NCBI GenBank assembly: GCA_017416805.1
Contig: JAFQBB010000020.1
Coordinates: 186,001 to 250,000 of the forward strand
Direction: 5' to 3'
DNA length: 64,000 bases
Origin: Bacteroidaceae bacterium
Lineage (GTDB): Bacteria; Bacteroidota; Bacteroidia; Bacteroidales; Bacteroidaceae
Below are positions 56,768 to 64,000 of the stretch, piece by piece (the first letter of the stretch is position 1; every line of letters starts with the position of its first letter). The notes beneath the pieces were generated by a model. The model was given only the letters and a program-made list of their open reading frames with translations, did no database searches and had not been told where the DNA came from. Position numbers and translations under genes: made by a program.

Positions 56768-58000
56768 ATGAATAAAAAACAACTGCTTTTTGTTGGCATT
56801 GCTTGCTTGTTTGCAGGTATGCCTCTGGTGGGTTCGGCTCAAAAGGCTGGCAGGTCCCCTTATGAGAGCTATCTTTTTGCTTTTTTCTCGGACAATTCAC
56901 CTTATGGTGAACAGATTCGTTATGCGGTGAGTGATGATGGATATAATTATCGTTCGTTGAACGATGGACGACCTGTCGTATCCTCAGATTCCATTGCTCG
57001 CAAGCGTGGTGTACGTGATCCGCATATTATCCGTGGTGTCGATGGCAAGACATTTTATATGGTACTTACAGACATGCGTTCGAGCCAAGGGTGGCAGAGT
57101 AATGACGGTTTGGTGCTGATGAAAAGTACTGATATGTTGCATTGGCAGCATACAGCCATCCATTTCCCTGAGCGTTTTCCCAATTTGGAAGGTTTTGATG
57201 AGAAGAATCTGCATGCAGTGTGGGCTCCCCAGACTATTTGGGACGAAAAAGAGCAGAAGTATATGATATATTACTCTATCGGGCGTCATGATTGGGAGTA
57301 TCCGACTGATGATCCGCGTTTCAATCAACCATACTTCAAGATATTCTACTCTTATGCCAATGAAGACTTTACAGATCTCACAGAGCCTCGTTTGCTCTTT
57401 GATTTCGGTACGGCAGCTATTGATGGTGATATCGTGTATGATGAGAAGAATCAGGAATACGTACTGTTCTTCAAAGACGAAGGACGTTCGGTGATGAATA
57501 AGGACTTCCGTACCCGTCAAGGGGTTATGCGTGCCACTTCAAAGAGTCTTACCGGTCCATATACTGTAGAGTATCGTCATCTGCAGAAGCCCGGACAATA
57601 TCCGGTAGAGGGTTCCAGCGTATTTCCGCTTATCGGAAGCGATGAGTATGTGCTGATGTACGATTGTTATGCGAATGGTCATTATCAGTTCTGCAAGAGT
57701 TCAGATCTGAAGAACTTTGAATTTGTGCAGAATACTCCAACTCGTGGCAATTTCACTCCCCGTCATGGATCGGTGATGCATATTACGCAGGCTGAGTGTG
57801 AATATTTGGAGGCTTGGGATGGATTGCTGGAGACACTTGATGAATTGAGAAGAATCCCCGTGCCTGCTTTTACATTGGAGCAACTCGAGTTGCGCAAGGA
57901 CATGATGGACGAAGCTAAGGATGTGTTGGCTGCGCCTTCTACAAAGAAAGATTATATTAAAACCACGAAGAAACTCCGCAAGTTCATAGGGAAGTTCTGA
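56768..58000 (+). CDS. GH43 family glycoside hydrolase (second)
   Basis: The 410-residue enzyme has a signal peptide (VGSAQ) and a single GH43 propeller: RGVRDPHIIRGVDGKTFYMVLTD (base Asp), AVWAPQTIWDEKEQKYMIYYS, AIDGDIVYDEKNQEYVLFFKDE and YPVEGSSVFP (acid Glu). A C-terminal helical tail (EQLELRKDMMDEAKDVL) follows. The exact activity (xylosidase, arabinofuranosidase or exo-arabinanase) cannot be told. A bidirectional-type terminator follows. Confidence 0.87.
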   Translation: MNKKQLLFVGIACLFAGMPLVGSAQKAGRSPYESYLFAFFSDNSPYGEQIRYAVSDDGYNYRSLNDGRPVVSSDSIARKRGVRDPHIIRGVDGKTFYMVLTDMRSSQGWQSNDGLVLMKSTDMLHWQHTAIHFPERFPNLEGFDEKNLHAVWAPQTIWDEKEQKYMIYYSIGRHDWEYPTDDPRFNQPYFKIFYSYANEDFTDLTEPRLLFDFGTAAIDGDIVYDEKNQEYVLFFKDEGRSVMNKDFRTRQGVMRATSKSLTGPYTVEYRHLQKPGQYPVEGSSVFPLIGSDEYVLMYDCYANGHYQFCKSSDLKNFEFVQNTPTRGNFTPRHGSVMHITQAECEYLEAWDGLLETLDELRRIPVPAFTLEQLELRKDMMDEAKDVLAAPSTKKDYIKTTKKLRKFIGKF

Positions 58001-58041
58001 TAGCGAAATTCTGTATATATTTATATAATGTATATGAAAAA

Positions 58042-58067
58042 GGGGGTGCATTGAATGCATCCCCTTT
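58042..58067 (+). terminator. terminator after the GH43 gene
   Basis: GGGGGTGCAT, loop TGA, ATGCATCCCC forms a near-perfect stem (one G-U) followed by TTTATTTTC. On the minus strand A-to-T symmetry allows it to serve the convergent pepD as well. Confidence 0.8.
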
Positions 58068-58124
58068 ATTTTCTTATTTGCGTCTAAAAGATGAATTATA
58101 CACATCTTTTCTTCTGCATAATTC

Positions 58125-59585
58125 TTATTCTTTACAAGGCACCTGCTTCAGAGTTTCCAACAGGAAGTCGTAGAACTTCTGTACTGAAGGGATGAACACG
58201 CGCTCGTCGGGAGAATGAGGTGAACGCAAGGTCGGGCCGAAGGAAATCATGTCGAGTCCCGGATGGGTGGCACCGATGATACCGCATTCGAGTCCTGCAT
58301 GGATCACTTTCACTTCGGGTTGTTTGCCGAACTGGATGTTATAGCTCTCCTTCATGGCTTTCAGGATGGGCGAGTTCACGTTGGGTTGCCAGCCTGAGTA
58401 GCTTCCGCTCAGCTCCACCTTCATACCTGCCATATTGAAGCAGCACTCCAGTGATGTGGCCACATATTCCTTCATCGATTCGCTACTGCTACGTGCCAGG
58501 ATGTTGAACTCCGCGTGTCCGTCACCTATGCGGATAATGGCCAGGTTGGATGAGGTTTCCACTGTGTCGGGGATGGTGGGGATGTAGCGCACCACACCGT
58601 CATGGCAAGCAAAGATAGCGTCCACGAGGTTGTCCTGAATCTCTTCGGGGACTTCGCCCTTCGGAAGCTCTACGCGTTCGGCCTTCAACGTGATAGGGGT
58701 CTCTACGGCGCTGTACTCTTCGTTGAACAGTTCTTCGCAATACTTCACCAGCCCCATCAGTTCCTCCTCGTTTTCAGTGGGGATGGTCAATACGGTTTCA
58801 CATTCGCGGGGGATAGCGTTGCGCATGTTTCCTCCGCTCCAGCTGGCCAGGCGTGCTTCATAGTCGGCAATGGCTTCGCGCACCAGACGCACCATCAATT
58901 TGTTGGCGTTGGCACGACCTTCGCAGATTTCGAGTCCTGAGTGTCCGCCGCGCAACCCTTTGAGGGTAATCTTCACTGCCACGTCCGTTGGGTCAGTCTC
59001 CACCTCCTTGTATTCGAGTGATGCCGTCACGTCGATACCGCCGGCACATCCGATGTAGAGTTCGCCCTCTTCTTCCGAATCGAGGTTGAGCAACATTTTT
59101 CCCTTCAGCGTACCCTCTTTCAATCCGAAAGCACCGTACATGCCCGTCTCCTCATCGGCCGTGATGAGAGCTTCCAACGGACCGTGTACCAGTGTATTGT
59201 CCTCCATGATGGCCATGATGGCGGCCACGCCCATACCGTTGTCGGCACCGAGTGTCGTACCCTTGGCACGTACCCATTCACCGTCGATGTAAGTTTGTAT
59301 GGGATCTTTTACAAAGTCGTGTATTGTGTCGTTATTCTTCTGTGGCACCATGTCCATGTGGGCCTGCAGGACAACCGTTTCGCGATTTTCCATACCTGCC
59401 GTAGCCGGTTTGCGGTAGATGATGTTCCCAGCTTCGTCCATGCAGGTCTCCACACCGACCTGTTTGCCAAAGTCGAGCAGGAATTGTTGGATAGCTTCGA
59501 GGTGTCCCGATGGACGGGGTACTTGTGTCAGCGAGTAGAAATGTTTCCACACTGCCTGTGGAGCCAATGATTGGATAGTTTCCAT
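58125..59585 (-). CDS. pepD: aminoacyl-histidine dipeptidase (PepD)
   Basis: PepD is a cytosolic M20-family zinc dipeptidase that cleaves carnosine-like and other Xaa-His dipeptides. The 486-residue protein matches the family length. Metal and catalytic sites are VVLQAHMDMVPQKN, TLGADNGMGVA, ITADEETGMYGAFGL and LNLDSEEEGELYIGCAGG. The lid-domain HSGLEICEGRANAN and terminal HAGLECGIIGATHPGLDMISFGP, then SPHSPDERVFI, are characteristic. The gene is alone, with flanking repeats on its upstream side. Confidence 0.95.
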   Translation of the reverse strand: METIQSLAPQAVWKHFYSLTQVPRPSGHLEAIQQFLLDFGKQVGVETCMDEAGNIIYRKPATAGMENRETVVLQAHMDMVPQKNNDTIHDFVKDPIQTYIDGEWVRAKGTTLGADNGMGVAAIMAIMEDNTLVHGPLEALITADEETGMYGAFGLKEGTLKGKMLLNLDSEEEGELYIGCAGGIDVTASLEYKEVETDPTDVAVKITLKGLRGGHSGLEICEGRANANKLMVRLVREAIADYEARLASWSGGNMRNAIPRECETVLTIPTENEEELMGLVKYCEELFNEEYSAVETPITLKAERVELPKGEVPEEIQDNLVDAIFACHDGVVRYIPTIPDTVETSSNLAIIRIGDGHAEFNILARSSSESMKEYVATSLECCFNMAGMKVELSGSYSGWQPNVNSPILKAMKESYNIQFGKQPEVKVIHAGLECGIIGATHPGLDMISFGPTLRSPHSPDERVFIPSVQKFYDFLLETLKQVPCKE

Positions 59586-59636
59586 ATTTCAGTTTTTATT
59601 TATAGGTTAATAGTTCTTGTTCTATTTTTGAGGATA

Positions 59637-59727
59637 GGCCACGGATGACACTGATGATAGGGATTTACACAGATTTTTTTCTTTGTTTGTCAGTGTTCTT
59701 CTGTTTCATCGTTTCATCTGTGGTCTA
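59637..59727. repeat. 9-bp-unit foldback ending on the YbhN-like stop
   Basis: Left arm 59637-59680 has GGCCACGGATGA, CACTGATGA and ACACAGATT units. The right arm (about 59697-59727) is a degenerate reverse complement (TTTCATCTGTGGTC) whose end is the stop codon of the next gene (59725-59727). Confidence 0.7.
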
Positions 59728-60717
59728 TTGTTTCAGTAGTACTTTTGTCCTCCCCAATGCCACCATGCTCCATACCCCCAACAGGATGAGAGCGGCCGTC
59801 TGGGTGCCGTGTACGATGAGGGCAAACACTCCTGCGTCAGTTTCGCTCACTCCGTAGAGCATTGTCAGCATCGAGATGACCACATAATGCCACGGGCCTG
59901 CCCCGTTGGGTGTGGGCACAAGCACGGCGAAACTTGTGGTGATGAACACCGCAAGGCCTGCTCTGAAGCCCAAGTCGGCCGTGAACGGAAAGCAATAGAA
60001 CGTCAGGTAGAACTGCATGATATAGCTTCCCCAAATGGCAGCGCTATAGAAAAGGAAGAGCGGTAAGTTCTTGACCTTTCGTACCGAACAGATTCCTTCC
60101 CAAAATCCGCGCAAGGTGCCCTTTACTTTTTCAGCAAATGAGAATCGCCGAAGCACGTAGTAAGCGCCCACGCAGAGCGCTATCAATACACCTGCCCACA
60201 GGTAGAGACTTCCTGATGTAAGGAGCGAACGTAACGAGTCGAAGTTTGTCCCCTTCTCAACAAAGAAGGTGCGTAACACATCAAACTGGAGCATCACCAC
60301 CAGCAGGGCTATGAGCATGACACACACCATATCCACCACACGTTCCGTCACCACCGTACCTAACGATTTGGTGAACGACACCCCATCGTATCGCTTCAGC
60401 ACACCGCATCGTGCCACCTCGCCCGAGCGGGGAATCACCAGGCTGGCCGCGTAGGATAGGAAAATCGAGTTGATGCACGTCCCCGTGCGCGGCCGTTCGC
60501 CCAATGGCTCCAACGTCTGTTTCCAACGGAGACCACGGAACACATGGCTCAGCACCTCGAATACCAGCGACAATGCCAGCCACCACAGGTTCATCTCGTA
60601 CAGAAACGTGTGGCTCACGGCCGAGAAGTCGAAGTCGCGATATGTCCAATAGAGTATCCCTCCACCCAATGCGAGGGGAAACAATATCTTTATGAGGCTT
60701 TTCAGGTGTTTTCTCAT
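59725..60717 (-). CDS. YbhN/UPF0104-type membrane protein (lysylphosphatidylglycerol synthase TM-like)
   Basis: This 330-residue polytopic protein has about eight helices and the PF03706 landmarks: GLRWKQTLEPLG, FLSYAASLVIPRSGEVARCGVLKRYDGV, VVTERVVDMVCVML and FVLVPTPNGAGPWHYV-like end (FAVLVPTPNGAGPWHYVVIS). It lacks the MprF catalytic domain. Relatives are thought to move lipids or polyprenyl-linked glycans across the inner membrane, but the substrate is unknown. No glycosyltransferase genes are adjacent. Confidence 0.88.
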   Translation of the reverse strand: MRKHLKSLIKILFPLALGGGILYWTYRDFDFSAVSHTFLYEMNLWWLALSLVFEVLSHVFRGLRWKQTLEPLGERPRTGTCINSIFLSYAASLVIPRSGEVARCGVLKRYDGVSFTKSLGTVVTERVVDMVCVMLIALLVVMLQFDVLRTFFVEKGTNFDSLRSLLTSGSLYLWAGVLIALCVGAYYVLRRFSFAEKVKGTLRGFWEGICSVRKVKNLPLFLFYSAAIWGSYIMQFYLTFYCFPFTADLGFRAGLAVFITTSFAVLVPTPNGAGPWHYVVISMLTMLYGVSETDAGVFALIVHGTQTAALILLGVWSMVALGRTKVLLKQ

Positions 60718-61100
60718 ATCTGCTCGTTATTCCTTGCAAAGGAACAACTTTTATTTGAGTTGGCAAAACCAAAATCTATAAAAAGAGTGAAGACGATGCT
60801 ACAAGGAACATGCAGGATTGCAACGAAAGATTGGCCGTAAATCCTAACTCAAAACTCAGAACTCAGAACCCCAAAAATCAGTACTCTTCGAGGTAATTCC
60901 CGTTCCCTTTAACGGTAACTTTTGTATCCTAACGTTTCCACTTTTTTATTTCACCGTAGAAAAATTAAGGAAACTGTAGTTTGTTGATTTTCAGATTGGT
61001 ATATGCTTTTCTTTGAGAATCCCCTATTTTGAAGGTAAAGAATGCAAAAAGATGGAAATGTAAAGCAAAAAGGGTCTGTGATGTGAGCGAAGGGGGAATC
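60718..61100. other. non-coding gap with a short 7-bp array
   Basis: Only one feature stands out: ACTCAAA ACTCAGA ACTCAGA at about 60847-60869. A weak minus-strand -7 box (CAAAGGAA 60737-60744) precedes the YbhN-like gene. Nothing else is supported. Confidence 0.6.
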
Positions 61101-62024
61101 TTACCTTGCTCCGAGATAAAGGAATATCATACCTAAGAGGACGAGGAGGAGGTCGATGGCTTTGCTCTTCAGGTTTCTTTCGCGGAAGAACATGGCGCCA
61201 CAGAGGAAGGAGACGATGACACTGCTACGGCGCACCATGGAGACGACGGAGATGAGTGCTCCATCGAGGCTGAGCGAATAGAAATAGACGAAGTCGGCGG
61301 CAGAGAGGAACAGGGAGATGAGCGGTATGCACCAGTGCCAATGGAAAGGGGTGGTGGTCTTGCGTTTGGGATACCATAGGAACATGAGTACGGTTCCCAT
61401 CATGATGAGTTGGTAGATGTTGTACCACGATTGTACCACCATGCGGTCGAGCCCGAGGCCGCCATCGGTGACGGGGGCCATCAGGTATTTGTCATACAAT
61501 CCGCTGACAGCTCCCAGCATGGAGGCCAGCACTACGAAGTATATCCATTTGTCGTGCTTGAAGTCTATGCCTTCCTTTTTCCCGCTCCGGCTCAGCATGA
61601 AGAAGGAGATGATGGCCAGCAATACACCAATCCACTGATAGAGGTTGAGGCGTTCGCCAAAGACGAGCAGGGCGCCGACCAGTACCATGACGGGGCGTGT
61701 GGCATTGATGGGGCCTACGATGGTGAGCGGCAGGTGTTTCATGCCAAAGTAGCCGAATACCCATGAGGAGAGTACGATGAGCGATTTCAGTACCACATAC
61801 TTGTGTACCTCCCAACCGGCCGTAGGGACATGGAAGATGGTGCCTTCCAACGCATTCCCCTTTTCCAGAGAGAGGAGGATGAACGGGAGAAATATAAGAC
61901 TTGAAAACAGGGTGTTGAGAAACAATACGGGAATCACCGCATTTTCCTTCAACGATTGTTTCTTGAACACATCATAGAATCCCAGCAATGTGGCTGAGAG
62001 AAAAGCTAATCCTAACCAGAGCAC
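61101..62024 (-). CDS. EamA/DMT-superfamily transporter
   Basis: The 307-residue protein has ten predicted helices in two EamA repeats (LWLGLAFLSATLLGFYDVFKK; then WIYFVVLASMLGAVSGLYDKYLM). TIVGPINATRPVMVLVGALLVFGERLN and LSLDGALISVVSMVRRSSVIVS are the conserved loops. DMT proteins export or exchange small metabolites such as amino acids or nucleotides; specificity is unknown. The gene starts next to a repeat-rich gap and is probably monocistronic. Confidence 0.9.
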   Translation of the reverse strand: MLWLGLAFLSATLLGFYDVFKKQSLKENAVIPVLFLNTLFSSLIFLPFILLSLEKGNALEGTIFHVPTAGWEVHKYVVLKSLIVLSSWVFGYFGMKHLPLTIVGPINATRPVMVLVGALLVFGERLNLYQWIGVLLAIISFFMLSRSGKKEGIDFKHDKWIYFVVLASMLGAVSGLYDKYLMAPVTDGGLGLDRMVVQSWYNIYQLIMMGTVLMFLWYPKRKTTTPFHWHWCIPLISLFLSAADFVYFYSLSLDGALISVVSMVRRSSVIVSFLCGAMFFRERNLKSKAIDLLLVLLGMIFLYLGAR

Positions 62025-62062
62025 TTTTGATTTATGATTTATGAATTATGATTTCTTTTTTG

Positions 62063-62304
62063 AACACTGAGACGCAGAGTTTTTTTGAGTTCTGAGTTTT
62101 GAGTTCTGAGTTTTGAGTGAGTAGTGCCGCATGGCCAATTTCAATCCGCGTCATCTGCGTCATCTGCGGATGAAAAATTTTCCGCGCCGCATGGCCACTC
62201 AGCACTCATAACTCAGCACTCAGCACTCAAAAGGAGGAGCGCCGCATGGCCTACTCGTCACTCGTAGCTCGTCACTCGTAGCTCGTAGCCCGTCACTCGT
62301 AGCT
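62063..62304. repeat. triple GCCGCATGGCC + short-repeat array block
   Basis: Three exact 11-bp cores lie at 62126-62136, 62186-62196 and 62241-62251. Each is followed by a different array: 9-bp ATCTGCGTC units; 7-bp CACTCAG units (62197-62230); and 7-bp CTCGTAG/CTCGTCA units (62252-62304) that stop three bases before the truA stop. GAGTTCT/GAGTTTT units (62090-62120) and an 8-bp-type word (62065-62080) precede the first core. Confidence 0.88.
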
Positions 62305-62306
62305 AA

Positions 62307-63041
62307 TTAATATCCTACATCTTCCAGAAAGAGGGCGTGTCCGGGGGCAGAGGTGCCTGCTTTGCCACGGTCTTTCTCTTCGATGACTTTCCGGAAACCT
62401 TCGATGGAAAGTTTGCCACGACCCACTTCGAAGAGGGTGCCTACGATGGCGCGCACCATGTTGCGCAGGAAACGGTCGGCTTGGATGGTGAAGACCCACT
62501 CCGTCTCGCTTGTCTGCTCCCAGCGGGCTTGCATGATGCGGCAATTGTTGGTCTTTACATCGGTATGCAACTTGCTGAAGCTGGTAAAGTCGGTGTAGTC
62601 GAAGAGTGTTTCGGCTGCACGGTTCATGGCCTCGAAGTCGAGCGGTTTTCCGATAATCCGGCACATGAATTGGCGGTTGAAGGGTGTCTTGCGGGTGGTC
62701 ACATAGTAGCGGTAGGTGCGACTTGTGGCATCGAAGCGGGCATGAGCATCGGGCTTTACCTCACAGACCTTATATATACAGATGTCTGGCGGAAGGATGC
62801 GGTTCAACTTTTCGGCTACGGCTTCGGTGTCCAACGGCTCTTCCCAGTCGAAGTGTGCCACCATCAGGCGGGCATGTACTCCGGCATCCGTCCGTCCGGC
62901 ACCTGTCACCTCCACTTTCTTTCTGAGGAAAGTCTCCAGTGCCTCCATCAGAGTCTGTTGCACACTCCTGCCGTTCGGTTGGATTTGCCATCCGTGGTAG
63001 TTGGTGCCATCGTATCCTAAATAGATGAAATACCTGTTCAT
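62307..63041 (-). CDS. truA: tRNA pseudouridine(38-40) synthase (TruA)
   Basis: TruA converts U38-U40 of tRNA anticodon arms to pseudouridine. From ATG 63039-63041 ([19 protein letters not shown]) the 244-residue protein has the catalytic Asp in [11 protein letters not shown], then [23 protein letters not shown] and [17 protein letters not shown]. All are family landmarks. The start is preferred over one nine codons upstream because it gives the usual N-terminus. It follows the DUF5715-like gene by 31 bp, so they are likely co-transcribed. Confidence 0.95.
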   Translation of the reverse strand: MNRYFIYLGYDGTNYHGWQIQPNGRSVQQTLMEALETFLRKKVEVTGAGRTDAGVHARLMVAHFDWEEPLDTEAVAEKLNRILPPDICIYKVCEVKPDAHARFDATSRTYRYYVTTRKTPFNRQFMCRIIGKPLDFEAMNRAAETLFDYTDFTSFSKLHTDVKTNNCRIMQARWEQTSETEWVFTIQADRFLRNMVRAIVGTLFEVGRGKLSIEGFRKVIEEKDRGKAGTSAPGHALFLEDVGY

Positions 63042-63072
63042 GTACAATTTACGATTTACAAAGTACATGCCT

Positions 63073-63744
63073 TTATCTTGCCGTGATGTGGAAGCATCCT
63101 TGCTTCAGTTCGTACTTCACGTAGCAATCGCCCTGCTTCTTCAGGTCGCGCAATACCTCGGCAAGCACTATCTTCAGGGTGTCTTCCCTTACCGGTTGCA
63201 GGGGATATCCGTCGGGGTCGGCCACTTGGTCGAAGCGCTTGTAGCTGATGTCAAACGTGGTGCCATGGCGATGGGCCGACTTGTCCGAAGCGTTCACATT
63301 TCTTTTACGCAACTTTTTCACATCTGCATCGGTGCGCAATACGGAAGTGACGATGACTTTATAGGGATTCAGCCCTTTGTTTTCCAGCGAGTCGAGGAAG
63401 TTTTTGCCCACATTGTCCAGCAGGTCGTTTGCTTTGGGCACCAGAAAGGGGATGGAGTGGGTGAGTGGGTCGAGCGTGTAATAGTCGCATGTCTCCACCA
63501 GATCCAGTTTGCGTGTCATCTGTTCGGCCGCTTCCCGGTCGGCAATGGGCCTGATGCCTATAGCTTGTGCCGCTTTCAGGTGTGTGTCGTTCAGGTCGTT
63601 GAATGCCCGCTTGTAGCTCACCACACCACGTATGTTTCGTGGATTGTTCATCTTCATGGGCTTTTCCCCTTGGCAGGCATCGAATGTGCTTATGCCCAAT
63701 AGGGCCAGTGTCCCGATGAATACATATTTGAGTAGTCTTTTCAT
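63073..63744 (-). CDS. DUF5715/M15-like lipoprotein or secreted protein
   Basis: From ATG 63742-63744 ([24 protein letters not shown]) the 223-residue chain has a lipoprotein-like signal with Cys about 24. A C-terminal region shows [18 protein letters not shown], then [16 protein letters not shown] and [15 protein letters not shown]. The SxHxxGxxxD and final H-x-T fit the zinc site of M15/VanY-type D-Ala-D-Ala carboxypeptidases, found in Bacteroidetes DUF5715 proteins. A peptidoglycan role is inferred. A -7 box TATCTTTG (CAAAGATA 63768-63775) precedes it. Confidence 0.78.
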   Translation of the reverse strand: MKRLLKYVFIGTLALLGISTFDACQGEKPMKMNNPRNIRGVVSYKRAFNDLNDTHLKAAQAIGIRPIADREAAEQMTRKLDLVETCDYYTLDPLTHSIPFLVPKANDLLDNVGKNFLDSLENKGLNPYKVIVTSVLRTDADVKKLRKRNVNASDKSAHRHGTTFDISYKRFDQVADPDGYPLQPVREDTLKIVLAEVLRDLKKQGDCYVKYELKQGCFHITAR

Positions 63745-63781
63745 ATCGTTTGTAAGATTTTGCGGAGCAAAGATACTGAAT

Positions 63782-64000
63782 TTATGCATAACTATGCATT
63801 CCCCCGAGGAAAAAGTTCACACCGAAATAGGTAATCAGCACCGCAAGGAAGGCAAAGATGAGGTAGATGTGGAAAAACTTGGGGCGCTTGAACCACGGGA
63901 GGGAAGCCGCGTGCAAGGGGAGGGCATAGATGAGCATGGTGATGAGTGCCCACACCTCTTTGGGGTCCCATCCCCAATATCTGCTCCACGAAACATTGGC
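63782..64000 (-). CDS. ccsA: cytochrome c biogenesis protein CcsA, C-terminal part
   Basis: The last 72 residues are visible. They begin with the haem-handling WSRYWGWDPKEVWALIT block (the tryptophan-rich WWD-type motif), followed by a helix with MLIYALPLH, a charged loop (WFKRPKFF), and a final membrane helix (IYLIFAFLAVLITYFGVNFFL) ending MHSYA. This is the conserved end of CcsA/CcmC-type haem exporters in system II cytochrome c maturation. The 5' portion lies beyond base 64000. Confidence 0.9.
   Translation of the reverse strand, partial: ANVSWSRYWGWDPKEVWALITMLIYALPLHAASLPWFKRPKFFHIYLIFAFLAVLITYFGVNFFLGGMHSYA

Overview
The window reads as a chromosomal segment of a Bacteroidales bacterium, most likely Bacteroidaceae or Prevotellaceae. 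The evidence is that promoters match the Bacteroidetes -7 box TAnnTTTG, clear Shine-Dalgarno sites are scarce, and the gene content is typical of the group: N-succinylornithine transcarbamylase, a BtuG-type cobalamin lipoprotein, a TamL/TamB pair, U32 and M13 peptidases, and a xylan and pectin degradation repertoire. I cannot fix the genus from this window alone.

Layout. 1-3.3 kb: an ABC-F ATPase cut by the window edge, a candidate short RNA, and a U32 peptidase. 3.4-8.7 kb: proB, a two-domain SGNH esterase, proA and argF' (proline/arginine synthesis). 8.9-11.4 kb: a decayed Mu-like prophage with a gp36-like gene whose tail is copied from the neighbouring M13 peptidase, a truncated MuF protein carrying a nuclease-toxin-like C-terminus, a small membrane protein, a tape-measure-like stub and a 34-bp perfect palindrome. 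11.4-14.8 kb: M13 peptidase and two TonB C-terminal-domain proteins. 15.1-25.5 kb: GH106-like rhamnosidase, an S9/DPP-IV peptidase broken at an AT dinucleotide repeat, a 59-residue HTH-like protein and a giant PL11 rhamnogalacturonan lyase. 25.6-33.6 kb: housekeeping genes (alpha/beta hydrolase, aroE, purC, phoH, PLDc_N membrane protein, SagB-type nitroreductase, phosphodiesterase, ppk). 33.8-38.8 kb: a structured RNA, then a cobalamin riboswitch controlling btuB-btuG-btuF. 39.3-46.6 kb: a TonB pseudogene remnant, then tamB-tamL. 46.7-58.0 kb: a pectinesterase-like beta-helix protein divergent from a xylan cluster (GH10-CE1 fusion, GH30, GH43, GH43) that has no SusCD or hybrid regulator here. 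58.1-64.0 kb: pepD, a YbhN-type membrane protein, an EamA transporter, truA, a DUF5715-like protein and the end of ccsA.

The most unusual signal is non-coding. Many intergenic gaps hold short-period arrays (7-, 8-, 9- or 17-bp units). They often form foldbacks, and they often start on or within a few bases of a stop codon. A subset carries a shared 10-11 bp core, GCCGCATGGCC or a close variant, next to a 7-bp or 9-bp array. No transposase, CRISPR array, tRNA or rRNA was recognised. The other points worth attention are the S9 frameshift in an (AT)6 tract, the M13-tail/prophage junction, and three candidate small RNAs.
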